A stretch of DNA of 22,879 nucleotides from a virus, in IMG/VR virus record IMGVR_UViG_3300022752_000412, positions 1-22,879 of that record. One strand, given 5' to 3'. Positions 6,517-15,219 of the stretch are shown here, piece after piece (the stretch's first letter is position 1; the number at the start of each line of letters is the position of its first letter). Below the pieces are notes generated by a model that saw only the letters and a list, made by a program, of their open reading frames with translations, ran no database searches and was not told where the DNA came from. The position numbers and the translations under genes were made by a program.

Positions 6517-9500
6517 ATGAATACTTTTACGGTTAGTTTCTTTTCTTCTAAAACCGATATTAAACCAGAGGTTTTAAATTTAGATATTATTTCAATTAAA
6601 GATAAATTAAAAGAATGTGCTATATCAACAGTAAATACAAAAAAAGCTGATTTACCTTTAATAGCTGGAGGATTCTATGATAATGGTATCAAATCTGAAA
6701 ATCTTAAATATAGATCATTTTTGATTTATGATTTAGATAATTACACCGATAATTTTGATGTCATGCTTAAGGATATTGAAAAATCATTATCCGGTTATGT
6801 ATATCTTCTTTATACAACCTATAGCCATACATATCTATCTCCAAAATTACGTATTATCCTGTTTCCTAACAGTTTAATAGAACCAGAATTTTATGAAGCT
6901 ATTTCAAGATCTATTGTTACTGATATATTCAGCGAAAATTTAGGAAAATCTATAGATAGTACAAGTTATGAGTCTACAAGAAGAATGTTTGTACCGTGTA
7001 TTGGAAAAAATAAAGATAAAGATAGATTTATAGCTAAATATGTTGAAGGTAAATTGCTGGATTTAGGTATATACGGTTATACGTACAAAGGAGAAGATGC
7101 AAATAAATTGATTATAGATAATAAATTAGATGATATATCCGATATTGAATTAGCTGCCAATCATCTACCGCTACCGGATGTTACAACAGATAGAGTAAAA
7201 GAGGTATTGGGCGGATATTCTTCAGCTGATATAAGTTATGAGGAATGGAGAGATGTTGTTTTTGCTCTTCACCATCAATATCAAGGAAGCAAAAAAGGAC
7301 TGGATATATTACTTGAATGGAGTTTAAAAGAAGATAATAAGAGAACTAAAGAAAGTATTATTTCCGGATGTAAGACTCATTATAAAAATGCTAAAACCGA
7401 AAACAAGAGAAGACCTCTTACTTTTGCAACAATTATAAGCAGAGTTAATGAATTAGATACTTACAACATAAATAGTAAAAAACTAATAATACCTATAAAA
7501 AATAGAAAAGGTCTACCTACAAATGACTATGAGAATTACAGAACTTTGTTTGAATTCTATAATATTAAATGTTCCTATAATATTATTTTAAAGAAAATTG
7601 AAATAGAAATTAATCATCCTGAATATAAAGGTAATTTTAGTAAAATACCTACTAATGGATACAATAATAATCCTGATGAATTAGCTACAAAGACTACTTG
7701 GATAAGACATAGATGTACAAGACATAAGTTAAGCATAGAAGATAGATATCTGCAAAACTATATTGAATACGTAGCTTATGATAATTGTATTAACCCAGTA
7801 AAAGATTATTTACTACAATTAAAATGGGATGGAATAGACAGAAAAGAAGAATTTTACAGTAGGTTACATACTACTAAAGAAAATGAGGCTATGAAAAAGC
7901 TTACATTAAGCAAGTTTATCAAACAGTTTTTATGTTTAACCTGTTTTAATGATAAAGTATTTGATTTACCTGCTAGACAGGTTTTGATTTTACAAGGAAA
8001 TGAACATATAGGTAAAACAACATTTCTTAGAAATTTATTACCTCTTGAATTAAAAGCCTATTTTAAAACAACTAAAAAAGTTGATTTAGATAAACAGATG
8101 CACATTAAAAATATCATTGAAGCATCTATTGTTGAATTTGGTGAATTAAAAGGAACATTATTAAAAAGCGGTTTTGATGCTTTTAAAGGTTTTATATCAG
8201 ATAGCGAGGATTACGTTGATATTAAATTTAAAGTAAATCATCAAAAATATAGAAGAAGAACGTCTTATACAGCTAGTTTAAATGATTTAGAGTTTTTATC
8301 GGTAGATGATGAACACACAAGATTTTTAATAATACCTGTTATAAGCATATCACGAGAAGAATTTGATATAAACCAATATTATGCTCAAATATTAGAAGAA
8401 TTAAAAGTTGAAGTAGCTAATTGTGAAATATCTGGTAGACCTTTAACAGATATATATGAAATGAATAGAGAAGAATTGAATAAACAAATTCAGTTCAATT
8501 TGAAATTTAAGTTTTCTAGTGAAGCCGATTATTATATTAATTTAATATATACATATATTGATACTACATATCCAAAAACTAAAATAAGAAGAGGTTTTAG
8601 TTCTGATGCTATTTTAACTGAAATTCAAAGAATAAAATCTGATGTATTAAATACGGATTTAACAAGAAAAAGAATGGCTAAGGCTTTAAAAAGATGTGGA
8701 TATGAACATAATAGTCGATATGAGTACAAAGTTAAATTCAAACACAGTGATATAAACATAAAAGATGATAATACCATAACAGAGGATACTATTCTTGAAG
8801 AAGATATCAATGAAGAACAGTATCAGATAGAACAAAATCCAACTGAAAATATTGATATACAAAAAGTTGATAAAATTAAAAAGGAATCCACTGTTAAGGA
8901 AGTATCTGTAACTGATGTTAAATACGAATTAATAGATAAAAAAACTAGATTACTTCATTTTAAAAATTATAGCGTATCGGATGTTACTTACGGCATTGAT
9001 ATTGAGACTACTGGATTAAATCCGAGTAACAGCATAGTAGCATTACTTCAAATATATAATCCTGCTATAGATAAAGTATTTGTTTATAAACTTTATGATG
9101 CTCCTCTAACAAACGAAGAGAAACAAATATTATCAGAGATCAGGTTTGTTGCTCATAACGCATCTTTTGAGAGATCGTTTATGCCTTATTTAAAGAACCT
9201 TGATTGTTCAATGATAGCTTACCATGCTTCTACTTCTAGTAAACGCTGCGGATTAAGTGATTTAAGCTTAGAAACAGGTATTACTTATAACAACAAAAAA
9301 GATATGCAAACTTCAGACTGGTCAGGAGAATTAACGGATGAGCAACTGGAATACGCTGCTAAAGATGCTAAGGCTACTTACATATTATGGCAGAAGTACA
9401 AAGACGATAATAAACCTGTATATGATAGGATGTATAAGGCTAGTTTCATTATTGACGATTATTCTAAACGCGGATTACCTGTTGATATTGAAGCTTTTAA

Positions 9501-10557
9501 AAAATTGAAACTTGATACGGAAAACAAAAAAGAGGAGTTATTGCAGAAACTAATTGATCTTGGATTTGAAGAGATAATTACTCCTGCAAGGAACATAAGA
9601 ACTAAAAAAGAGCTTATGGCTAAAGTAAATCCTGATGTTATGAAGATAGTAGAGGAAGTTAGAAGTACAAATGCCCTACTTAATAACATGATATCCGGAG
9701 TAGAGGAGAATATTATAAATGATAGATTACCTATTAACACTTTAATTTGCGGTACAGAGACAGGAAGACTTGCTACTGTAAAACCTAACGTCCAGAATTT
9801 TCCACGATCAGGATTTCGTCATATCTTTAAGGCAAGAGACGGTTACAGGTTTATAAGAGCCGATTTCTCGGGTCAGGAACTAAGAATGGTTGCTGCCATG
9901 TCAAACGAGAAAGTATTGATTGAAGCTTTTAACGCAGGTAAAGATCCTCATGCTATTATGGCAGCAAGATTAAACAATATGCCGCTTAAGGAATTCATGG
10001 AGAAACCGTTAGATTGGCAAAAATCTGAAAGACAGAAAGCTAAAGCAGCTAACTTCGGATTCTTGTATGGTATGGGAGCAAAAAGGTTTATTGATAATGC
10101 CAAGGATAATTATAATGTTGTTTTAACTGAAGAAGAAGCAACACTAATTAAAACAAAGTTTTGGATTACATATTCTTTCTTAAAACGTTGGTCTGATAAA
10201 GAAAGAGCAGATTGCAGAGCTAGAGGTTATGCGTTAACCAAAGGAGGTAGAAAAAGATTCTTTGAGGATATGGATAAGGCGTATTGCGAGATGATTAATA
10301 CGGCAGTTCAAGGTTCTTGCGGGGAAGTATTACTTGAGACGTTGATTGCTCTTCCCGAGTATCTAAAAGGTTATTTAGTTAATACTGTTCATGATGAGCT
10401 TGTATTTGAAGTACCGATAGAGTTAATACAGGATGAAGCTAAATACACTGAAATAAAGAATCATATAACAGGAGCAATGATTGCAGGCGTAAGAAAAGTT
10501 GAACCAAGGTATCCGACTTTAAATATTACGGAAATTAAAGATACCGATAGATTATAG
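6517..10557 (+). CDS. Fused primase-helicase-exonuclease-DNA polymerase A
   Basis: A 1346-residue replication protein. Residues about 60-160 form an archaeo-eukaryotic-type primase: DLD (D72/D74), SxH (103-105), an Asp at 147 followed by RR. A PriCT-2-like helical domain spans about 226-308. A VirE-type P-loop helicase covers about 428-720, with Walker A GNEHIGKTT (494-502), a Walker B-like VEFGEL (539-544) and a C-terminal ALKRCGY helix. An acidic linker (about 749-800) leads to a DnaQ-like 3'-5' exonuclease: D828/E830, N881, Y946/D950. The family A polymerase palm and fingers follow: motif A D1116, motif B R1172/K1176/F1180/Y1184, motif C HDE 1292-1294. All catalytic residues appear intact, so one chain could prime, unwind, proofread and synthesise. 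No in-frame ATG near the exonuclease junction suggests separate initiation. No Shine-Dalgarno is seen before the start. Confidence 0.92.
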   Translation: MNTFTVSFFSSKTDIKPEVLNLDIISIKDKLKECAISTVNTKKADLPLIAGGFYDNGIKSENLKYRSFLIYDLDNYTDNFDVMLKDIEKSLSGYVYLLYTTYSHTYLSPKLRIILFPNSLIEPEFYEAISRSIVTDIFSENLGKSIDSTSYESTRRMFVPCIGKNKDKDRFIAKYVEGKLLDLGIYGYTYKGEDANKLIIDNKLDDISDIELAANHLPLPDVTTDRVKEVLGGYSSADISYEEWRDVVFALHHQYQGSKKGLDILLEWSLKEDNKRTKESIISGCKTHYKNAKTENKRRPLTFATIISRVNELDTYNINSKKLIIPIKNRKGLPTNDYENYRTLFEFYNIKCSYNIILKKIEIEINHPEYKGNFSKIPTNGYNNNPDELATKTTWIRHRCTRHKLSIEDRYLQNYIEYVAYDNCINPVKDYLLQLKWDGIDRKEEFYSRLHTTKENEAMKKLTLSKFIKQFLCLTCFNDKVFDLPARQVLILQGNEHIGKTTFLRNLLPLELKAYFKTTKKVDLDKQMHIKNIIEASIVEFGELKGTLLKSGFDAFKGFISDSEDYVDIKFKVNHQKYRRRTSYTASLNDLEFLSVDDEHTRFLIIPVISISREEFDINQYYAQILEELKVEVANCEISGRPLTDIYEMNREELNKQIQFNLKFKFSSEADYYINLIYTYIDTTYPKTKIRRGFSSDAILTEIQRIKSDVLNTDLTRKRMAKALKRCGYEHNSRYEYKVKFKHSDINIKDDNTITEDTILEEDINEEQYQIEQNPTENIDIQKVDKIKKESTVKEVSVTDVKYELIDKKTRLLHFKNYSVSDVTYGIDIETTGLNPSNSIVALLQIYNPAIDKVFVYKLYDAPLTNEEKQILSEIRFVAHNASFERSFMPYLKNLDCSMIAYHASTSSKRCGLSDLSLETGITYNNKKDMQTSDWSGELTDEQLEYAAKDAKATYILWQKYKDDNKPVYDRMYKASFIIDDYSKRGLPVDIEAFKKLKLDTENKKEELLQKLIDLGFEEIITPARNIRTKKELMAKVNPDVMKIVEEVRSTNALLNNMISGVEENIINDRLPINTLICGTETGRLATVKPNVQNFPRSGFRHIFKARDGYRFIRADFSGQELRMVAAMSNEKVLIEAFNAGKDPHAIMAARLNNMPLKEFMEKPLDWQKSERQKAKAANFGFLYGMGAKRFIDNAKDNYNVVLTEEEATLIKTKFWITYSFLKRWSDKERADCRARGYALTKGGRKRFFEDMDKAYCEMINTAVQGSCGEVLLETLIALPEYLKGYLVNTVHDELVFEVPIELIQDEAKYTEIKNHITGAMIAGVRKVEPRYPTLNITEIKDTDRL

Positions 10558-10565
10558 GGTAAATT

Positions 10566-10874
10566 ATGTTAATAGATAAAAAATCAGAAATAGAGACAGT
10601 AATAATAGAAAAGTATCTAAACAAGGATATTAATCTTCTGGAAAAAGAGATGGCTATAAACGTTCTTCTTGAAATATGTTATGGAGAAGATGTTGATGAA
10701 GATGATATAAGAGTTTTTAAAGTTATTAGAGAACAACCTATAAATTGTATTGTTGATTGGATAATAGGTTTTGGTAGAGATAATTATAGCAGTCATGAGA
10801 TAACAAATCCTACATATATCGATTTTTCTGTTAATTTTTTAGTTAAGGAAAGAGAGAAATACATCAATGTCTAA
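10566..10874 (+). CDS. Small unknown protein in the replication block
   Basis: A 102-residue acidic protein without a family I recognise. The first half looks helical (EIETVIIEKYLNKDINLLEKEMAINVLLEICYG) with an acidic turn EDVDEDD. The second half is mixed. The start follows the polymerase stop by 8 bases with a GGGT upstream. The end overlaps the DUF2800 gene start by 8 bases, so it is part of the same operon and probably a replication or takeover accessory. Confidence 0.65.
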   Translation: MLIDKKSEIETVIIEKYLNKDINLLEKEMAINVLLEICYGEDVDEDDIRVFKVIREQPINCIVDWIIGFGRDNYSSHEITNPTYIDFSVNFLVKEREKYINV

Positions 10875-12018
10875 ACACACATTAATTAGTCCATCAAATT
10901 TTGAAAGACGTATGCTATGTCCGGGAAGCTTGCATGCAGAAAAGGATTTGCCTAATATTACCTCTGTTTATGCAGAGAAAGGTACTATGTTGCATGATAG
11001 GGTCAATAAACTTATTAATGGGCATAAGGATTGGAAAAAAGATTTACCGGAGGATTTACAGGAAATAGTTAAAAAAGCTCAAGAATATTTTTATTCTGTC
11101 AAAAGAGATAAAAAAACTCTTATAGAATTTCACGAACAGAGATTTAATCTTGATTTCCTTGTTCCTCCTTTTGAAGAGATGGGAGGAAGCGTTGATAGTA
11201 TTGTCTTATGTTATAACGAAGAAAATAAAACATATGAACTTCATGTTATAGATTATAAATTTGGTATGGGAGTAAAAGTTGAAGCTTATGAAAACTATCA
11301 ACTTATGCTATATGCTATCGGTGTTTTAAATGATTACGGTTTTTTAAAATTACTTGAAGATGAAATACCTAAATTTAAATGTAATAATATACATAAATAT
11401 ATAAAACTGTATTTACATATAGTTCAGCCTTATATATCTGATAGTTGCTGGGAATTAAGGAATGATGAACTTAAATCTTTATTACAAGGTAAAAGACTGG
11501 ATTTAATAAAAAGTAGTATAGAACAAGCTTATTCTAAAACGGCAATACGTATTCCTTCCAAGAAAGCATGTCAATTCTGCAAAGCAAAAGCTACTTGCAG
11601 CAGTTTAGCTAATACTTTGCCTGTAATAGATAATATTAAAGATAGGAATACTACTTTAGCTCGTATTAGAATGTTATCGGAAGAAGAAATAAGTGCTATT
11701 TATGATAAGAAAGATGTAATAATTCTATATCTTAATGCTATTGAAGATTACATTAAAACAAAGTTACATGAAGGTAGTTTTGCTGATTATGAACTTAAAG
11801 ACAAGTTATCCAATCGTAAATGGATAGATACGGCAGAAGAGCATTTAACACGGCTACTCGGTGATGATGCTTATGAAACTACAAGAAAACTCATATCGAT
11901 TACAAAAGCTGAAAAACTTTTGTCTAAAGATGATATTAAACATTTAACAACAAAGGAGGTTACAGATAAAATAATAGTAAAACAGGAGTATTCCATAGAA
12001 GAATTATTAACAGATTAA
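10867..12018 (+). CDS. DUF2800 family PD-(D/E)XK nuclease, probable Fe-S protein
   Basis: A 383-residue protein starting SKHTLISPSNFERRMLCPGS, the typical opening of the phage DUF2800 family, which is related to Cas4/RecB-type nucleases. Visible nuclease residues are D110 (GGSVDSIV), D129 and K131 (VIDYKFG), and Q145 and Y149 (YQLMLYA). Cys18 plus C235, C238 and C244 (CQFCKAKATC) give the four-cysteine pattern that holds an iron-sulfur cluster in Cas4 and AddB relatives. It probably processes phage DNA ends during replication or recombination together with the neighbouring DUF2815 protein. Family call is good; the exact substrate is unknown. Confidence 0.85.
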   Translation: MSKHTLISPSNFERRMLCPGSLHAEKDLPNITSVYAEKGTMLHDRVNKLINGHKDWKKDLPEDLQEIVKKAQEYFYSVKRDKKTLIEFHEQRFNLDFLVPPFEEMGGSVDSIVLCYNEENKTYELHVIDYKFGMGVKVEAYENYQLMLYAIGVLNDYGFLKLLEDEIPKFKCNNIHKYIKLYLHIVQPYISDSCWELRNDELKSLLQGKRLDLIKSSIEQAYSKTAIRIPSKKACQFCKAKATCSSLANTLPVIDNIKDRNTTLARIRMLSEEEISAIYDKKDVIILYLNAIEDYIKTKLHEGSFADYELKDKLSNRKWIDTAEEHLTRLLGDDAYETTRKLISITKAEKLLSKDDIKHLTTKEVTDKIIVKQEYSIEELLTD

Positions 12019-12057
12019 ACATTATAAAAATTTTAATAAATTTAAAAGGTATTAACT

Positions 12058-12669
12058 ATGACTAAAAAAATTAGCGAAAAAATATTATTGGAAAATGTAC
12101 GTATAGTATGGCCGTATCTTTTTGAGAAAGAGCCTATTAGTGAATACATTGAAACAGAAGAACAAAGAAGATTTAAAGTAGATTGTCTTTTATCTAAAAG
12201 TAATCCAAAACATATGGAATACTATAAAAAGATCAATGATACTGCTGATGATGTTTTAAGACGTATTAAAGTTAAAAAACATTTATACGAATTATTTAAG
12301 GATGGTGATGAAATCTACAAATCCATTGACGATTCGACAGAACAAGGGAAAGAAAAGAAAGCTAATTGTGCGTATTTAAAAGGACATTATATTCTTAATG
12401 TAAAAAATAAAATACAACCTAAGTTAAGCTTGATTAAAGGTCAATTACTTAATACTGAAGTTGATGAAAATCCTTTTTATCCGGGTTGTTTTGTTCATAT
12501 CCTATTTACTATTGATTCTTATGAATTCAAGAAAGTACCTAAAGGAGTTACTAAAAGATTGCAGCATGTACTATTTGCTAGAGACGGAGAAATGCTTGGA
12601 GGTAAAATAGATACTATAGATGCTAGTGAAGATTTTAATAAAATCCAAGATGATGAAGATATTTTTTAA
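12058..12669 (+). CDS. DUF2815 family ssDNA-binding protein
   Basis: A 203-residue protein whose N-terminus (KILLENVRIVWPYLFEKEPI) and later segments (PFYPGCFVHILFTIDSYEF, GVTKRLQHVLFARDGEMLGG) fit the DUF2815 family, predicted OB-fold single-stranded DNA-binding proteins of phages. The C-terminus is acidic and ends in a bulky hydrophobic residue (DDEDIF), like the partner-binding tails of SSB proteins. An AAAGG lies 9 bases before the ATG. It sits between the DUF2800 nuclease and the VRR-NUC gene, a gene order widely seen in phage replication cassettes. Likely coats template strands and recruits replication partners. Confidence 0.8.
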   Translation: MTKKISEKILLENVRIVWPYLFEKEPISEYIETEEQRRFKVDCLLSKSNPKHMEYYKKINDTADDVLRRIKVKKHLYELFKDGDEIYKSIDDSTEQGKEKKANCAYLKGHYILNVKNKIQPKLSLIKGQLLNTEVDENPFYPGCFVHILFTIDSYEFKKVPKGVTKRLQHVLFARDGEMLGGKIDTIDASEDFNKIQDDEDIF

Positions 12670-12671
12670 GA

Positions 12672-13022
12672 ATGCGTAAAATTAGGGTATTAACCGAGAG
12701 AAAAATAGAATCTAAAATATCCAAGAAAGCTATTGATCTTGGATACCTTACTTATAAATTTACTTCTCCTTCAAATAGAGGCGTACCTGATAGAATTTTT
12801 ATAAATAAAAAAGGTGGAATATTTTTTATTGAGTTCAAAAGTCTATCAGGTAAAGTTACTCCCTTACAAAGAATGGTATTTAGTAAACTGATTCATCGTA
12901 ATACACCAATTTATCTAGTTAATGATATTCAAAGAGGTGTTGATATACTAAATAATAATTTAAACGGCATCATAGATACCGACTTTTATGAACCTTTGTA
13001 TGAGCCAAAAAATATTAAATAA
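12672..13022 (+). CDS. VRR-NUC domain nuclease
   Basis: A 116-residue stand-alone VRR-NUC protein, the minimal virus-type member of the PD-(D/E)XK nucleases that includes the FAN1 nuclease domain and cuts branched DNA. The catalytic set is visible: D40 in RGVPDRIF, E54 and K56 in FFIEFKS, and Q66 in VTPLQRMVF. It starts 2 bases after the DUF2815 stop. Its 3' end overlaps the helicase gene by 35 bases, or 23 if the helicase uses its second ATG. The usual phage pairing with an SNF2-like helicase suggests joint work on replication or recombination intermediates. Confidence 0.88.
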   Translation: MRKIRVLTERKIESKISKKAIDLGYLTYKFTSPSNRGVPDRIFINKKGGIFFIEFKSLSGKVTPLQRMVFSKLIHRNTPIYLVNDIQRGVDILNNNLNGIIDTDFYEPLYEPKNIK

Positions 13023-14325
13023 AAGTGATCTGGAAGAATATCAATTAAGAGCCGTCAATTACATATTAAATAAAAAAAGATGTGGTCTTGGATTAAAACC
13101 TGGACTTGGTAAAACTATTTGTACTCTTACGGCTTTTTCTGAAATTATAGGTAAAAAAGTTAAAAAACTTCTTGTTATTGCACCTCTAACAATAGCAAAG
13201 AATGTATGGATAAATGAAACGGATAAGTGGAATCATACAAGAGATTTTAAAGTTTCAATCTGTTGCGGAAATGAGAAAACAAGACTGGCAGGGTTAAACG
13301 CCGAAGCTGATATCTATGTTATAAATCAGGAAAATGTTGAATGGATGTACGATCAAGGATTCTCTAAATACGGTATGATTGTTGTTGATGAGAGCCATGA
13401 ATTCAAAGGTCATGATTCTTATCGTTTTAATGCTCTTAAGAATTTTAAATCAATTTATATGGTACTACTTAGCGGAACTCCTGCACCTAGTGGATTTATA
13501 GATTTTTGGTCTCAGCAATATTTGATAGATAAAGGAAAAATGTTTGGTGATATTACCGGATTTAGAAAACATTATTTCAGGGAAAAGAGAAACGGTCATG
13601 GCTATGAATGTATATATCCTAAATTGATCATGAATAGATTAAAACGTAACTGGTTATTCATGGATAGTAAGGATTATCTGGATTTACCGGATAAGATGAT
13701 GATTACTACTCCGGTTATTATTGATAATTATCAGGAATATAAATCTTTTGAGGATGATTTTTATCTTAAGATACAAGAAATGGAGGTAACCGCCGTTAAT
13801 GCCGGAGTATTATGCAATAAACTGATTCAATATTGTAATGGAGCTGTTTATGATCAGAATCGTAATGTTATTATCGTACATAACAATAAGCTTGATATGC
13901 TTGATGAGATAATGAAACAGCATATAGATGAGAATTTTCTAGTAGCATATAATTTTAAATCCGATGAAGATAGAATAAAAAGGAGATTCCCTCATGCTGT
14001 TACCATGAATGCTAAAGACGTTAATCAATTAGAGCCTTTATGGAATGAAGGAAAAATAAAAATGATGTTGTGTCAATGCAATAGCGGTAGAGGTCTTAAC
14101 ATCCAAAAAGGAGGAAGAATTATAATATGGTTTGGTCTTACATTCAGACTTGATAGCTACATTCAATTTAATGATCGATTACATAGACGAGGACAAGATA
14201 AACCTGTTATAATATATCATTTAGTCGGAAAAGACTGTAAGGATGAAAGAGTAATGCAAGTTATTGGACATAAAGATTTAACACAAGAAGAATTATTTGA
14301 GGTATTGAAGAATAAAGATGATTGA
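12988..14325 (+). CDS. SNF2-type superfamily 2 helicase / translocase
   Basis: A 445-residue DNA translocase. Seen in order: a Q-motif-like YQLRAVNYIL, Walker A LKPGLGKT (36-43), Walker B DESH (134-137), motif III SGTP (162-165), the second-lobe motif SGRGLNIQ, and motif VI RLHRRGQ (397-403). This matches the short SNF2-like helicases found in phage replication cassettes. The first ATG gives a 35-base overlap with the VRR-NUC gene. A second ATG at 13000 starts MSQKILNKSDL and shortens the overlap to 23 bases, and may be the real start. Expected to remodel DNA structures, feeding them to the adjacent nuclease. Confidence 0.9.
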   Translation: MNLCMSQKILNKSDLEEYQLRAVNYILNKKRCGLGLKPGLGKTICTLTAFSEIIGKKVKKLLVIAPLTIAKNVWINETDKWNHTRDFKVSICCGNEKTRLAGLNAEADIYVINQENVEWMYDQGFSKYGMIVVDESHEFKGHDSYRFNALKNFKSIYMVLLSGTPAPSGFIDFWSQQYLIDKGKMFGDITGFRKHYFREKRNGHGYECIYPKLIMNRLKRNWLFMDSKDYLDLPDKMMITTPVIIDNYQEYKSFEDDFYLKIQEMEVTAVNAGVLCNKLIQYCNGAVYDQNRNVIIVHNNKLDMLDEIMKQHIDENFLVAYNFKSDEDRIKRRFPHAVTMNAKDVNQLEPLWNEGKIKMMLCQCNSGRGLNIQKGGRIIIWFGLTFRLDSYIQFNDRLHRRGQDKPVIIYHLVGKDCKDERVMQVIGHKDLTQEELFEVLKNKDD

Positions 14326-14521
14326 GATTATTGATAAACTTAAAACATATTTTATTGAATTTATTTGTACTAAAGAATTCATAATAGGTTTTATATTAGG
14401 ATTCTTTGTTGCAGGAGGTATATTTTCACATTGGATATTTGGGAATGATAATTTATGGGAGCAGACTTTGGAATTTCTGGTAAAGATTACTACTAATCGT
14501 AATATTGATATAACTTCATGA
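14318..14521 (+). CDS. Single-span membrane protein, holin candidate
   Basis: A 67-residue protein with one strong membrane span (EFIIGFILGFFVAGGIFSHWIF, about residues 20-41) and a polar C-terminal tail. It overlaps the helicase gene by 8 bases and the endolysin gene by 4, so it is tightly coupled to lysis genes. The endolysin has no signal sequence and needs a holin to cross the membrane. This protein is the best-placed candidate, although single-span holins are less usual. It could instead be an antiholin or another lysis accessory. Confidence 0.6.
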   Translation: MIEIIDKLKTYFIEFICTKEFIIGFILGFFVAGGIFSHWIFGNDNLWEQTLEFLVKITTNRNIDITS

Positions 14522-14985
14522 TGAAATTAGGTGATAGAGGTTTAAATTTATTGAAAAAATGGGAACAAGGACCTAAAGGAGGATTTTCTCCTGTTATTTA
14601 TACTTGTTCTGCCGGTAAAAATACTATTGGTTATGGTCATGTTATTACTCCTGATGATAATATAATTCCTCCAATAACAGAAAAACAGGCAGATGATTTA
14701 CTTAAGCAAGATATAAAAACAGCTGAAAATACTGTTAATCTTTTAGTAAAAGTCTCTCTAACACAGAATCAATTTGATGCACTTGTCTGTTTTGTATTTA
14801 ATATTGGTGTTGGTGCTTTTCAAAAAAGTACTTTATTATCTTTTATAAATAAAAACCTATTTAATAAAGTGCCTGATCAATTTAAGTTATGGAATAAAAT
14901 AACAGTTAATGGTATAAAAAAAGTAAGTAATGGTCTTACCAACAGAAGACAATCAGAAGTAACATTGTTTTTATCTAAAAATTAA
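14518..14985 (+). CDS. Endolysin, GH24 lysozyme
   Basis: A 155-residue T4-type lysozyme (glycoside hydrolase family 24) that cuts the peptidoglycan glycan chain. The catalytic Glu is E16 (LKKWEQG). The second motif YTCSAGKNTIGYGH (28-41) has the conserved Thr at T36. Cys30 stands where T4 lysozyme has Asp20, as in the CPAG subgroup of phage lysozymes. The later segment LTQNQFDALVCFVFNIG is typical of the fold, and the end (NRRQSEVTLFL) carries the conserved RR.xE block. There is no N-terminal signal or anchor, so release should depend on a holin. An extra Met lies at the start (MM). Confidence 0.93.
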   Translation: MMKLGDRGLNLLKKWEQGPKGGFSPVIYTCSAGKNTIGYGHVITPDDNIIPPITEKQADDLLKQDIKTAENTVNLLVKVSLTQNQFDALVCFVFNIGVGAFQKSTLLSFINKNLFNKVPDQFKLWNKITVNGIKKVSNGLTNRRQSEVTLFLSKN

Positions 14986-14993
14986 GAGGTTAT

Positions 14994-15218
14994 ATGAAAA
15001 ATACGGAAGAAATAGATTTATCTATAGATAACAAAGAGGAAGTAGTATCAGAAATTAATGATTCAGCAGAAACAATATCTACATCTTCTGAATTTACAGG
15101 TACTCCGGAAGAAAGAATAGCAGCACTAATTAGTTATATAGATCAATCTCAAGAAAGATATGTTGAATGTTCTACTGTCAGAAAATTTTTAGAAGAACAA
15201 ATAATAGAAGAAATATAA
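14994..15218 (+). CDS. Small acidic unknown protein
   Basis: A 74-residue, strongly acidic and Ser/Thr-rich protein lacking membrane spans or cysteine motifs. The second half (TPEERIAALISYIDQSQERY...VRKFLEEQIIEEI) looks helical. It has one of the clearest ribosome binding sites of the window, AGAGG ending 4 bases before the ATG, overlapping the endolysin stop. Located between endolysin and spanins, it is probably part of the lysis operon, but its function is unknown. Confidence 0.6.
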   Translation: MKNTEEIDLSIDNKEEVVSEINDSAETISTSSEFTGTPEERIAALISYIDQSQERYVECSTVRKFLEEQIIEEI

Positions 15219-15219
15219 A

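Noticed and set aside
7996-8020. Reading the P-loop domain as a DnaB/Twinkle-type helicase
   Set aside because: The order WDGIDR, GNEHIGKTT, VEFGEL and RRTSYTASLNDLEFL fits the VirE family; DnaB-type motifs are absent.
8625-9740. Antisense open frames at 8625-8810 and 9459-9740
   Set aside because: Both lie inside the polymerase fusion gene, whose motifs are intact on the + strand; the antisense products are low-complexity hydrophobic or Ser-rich.
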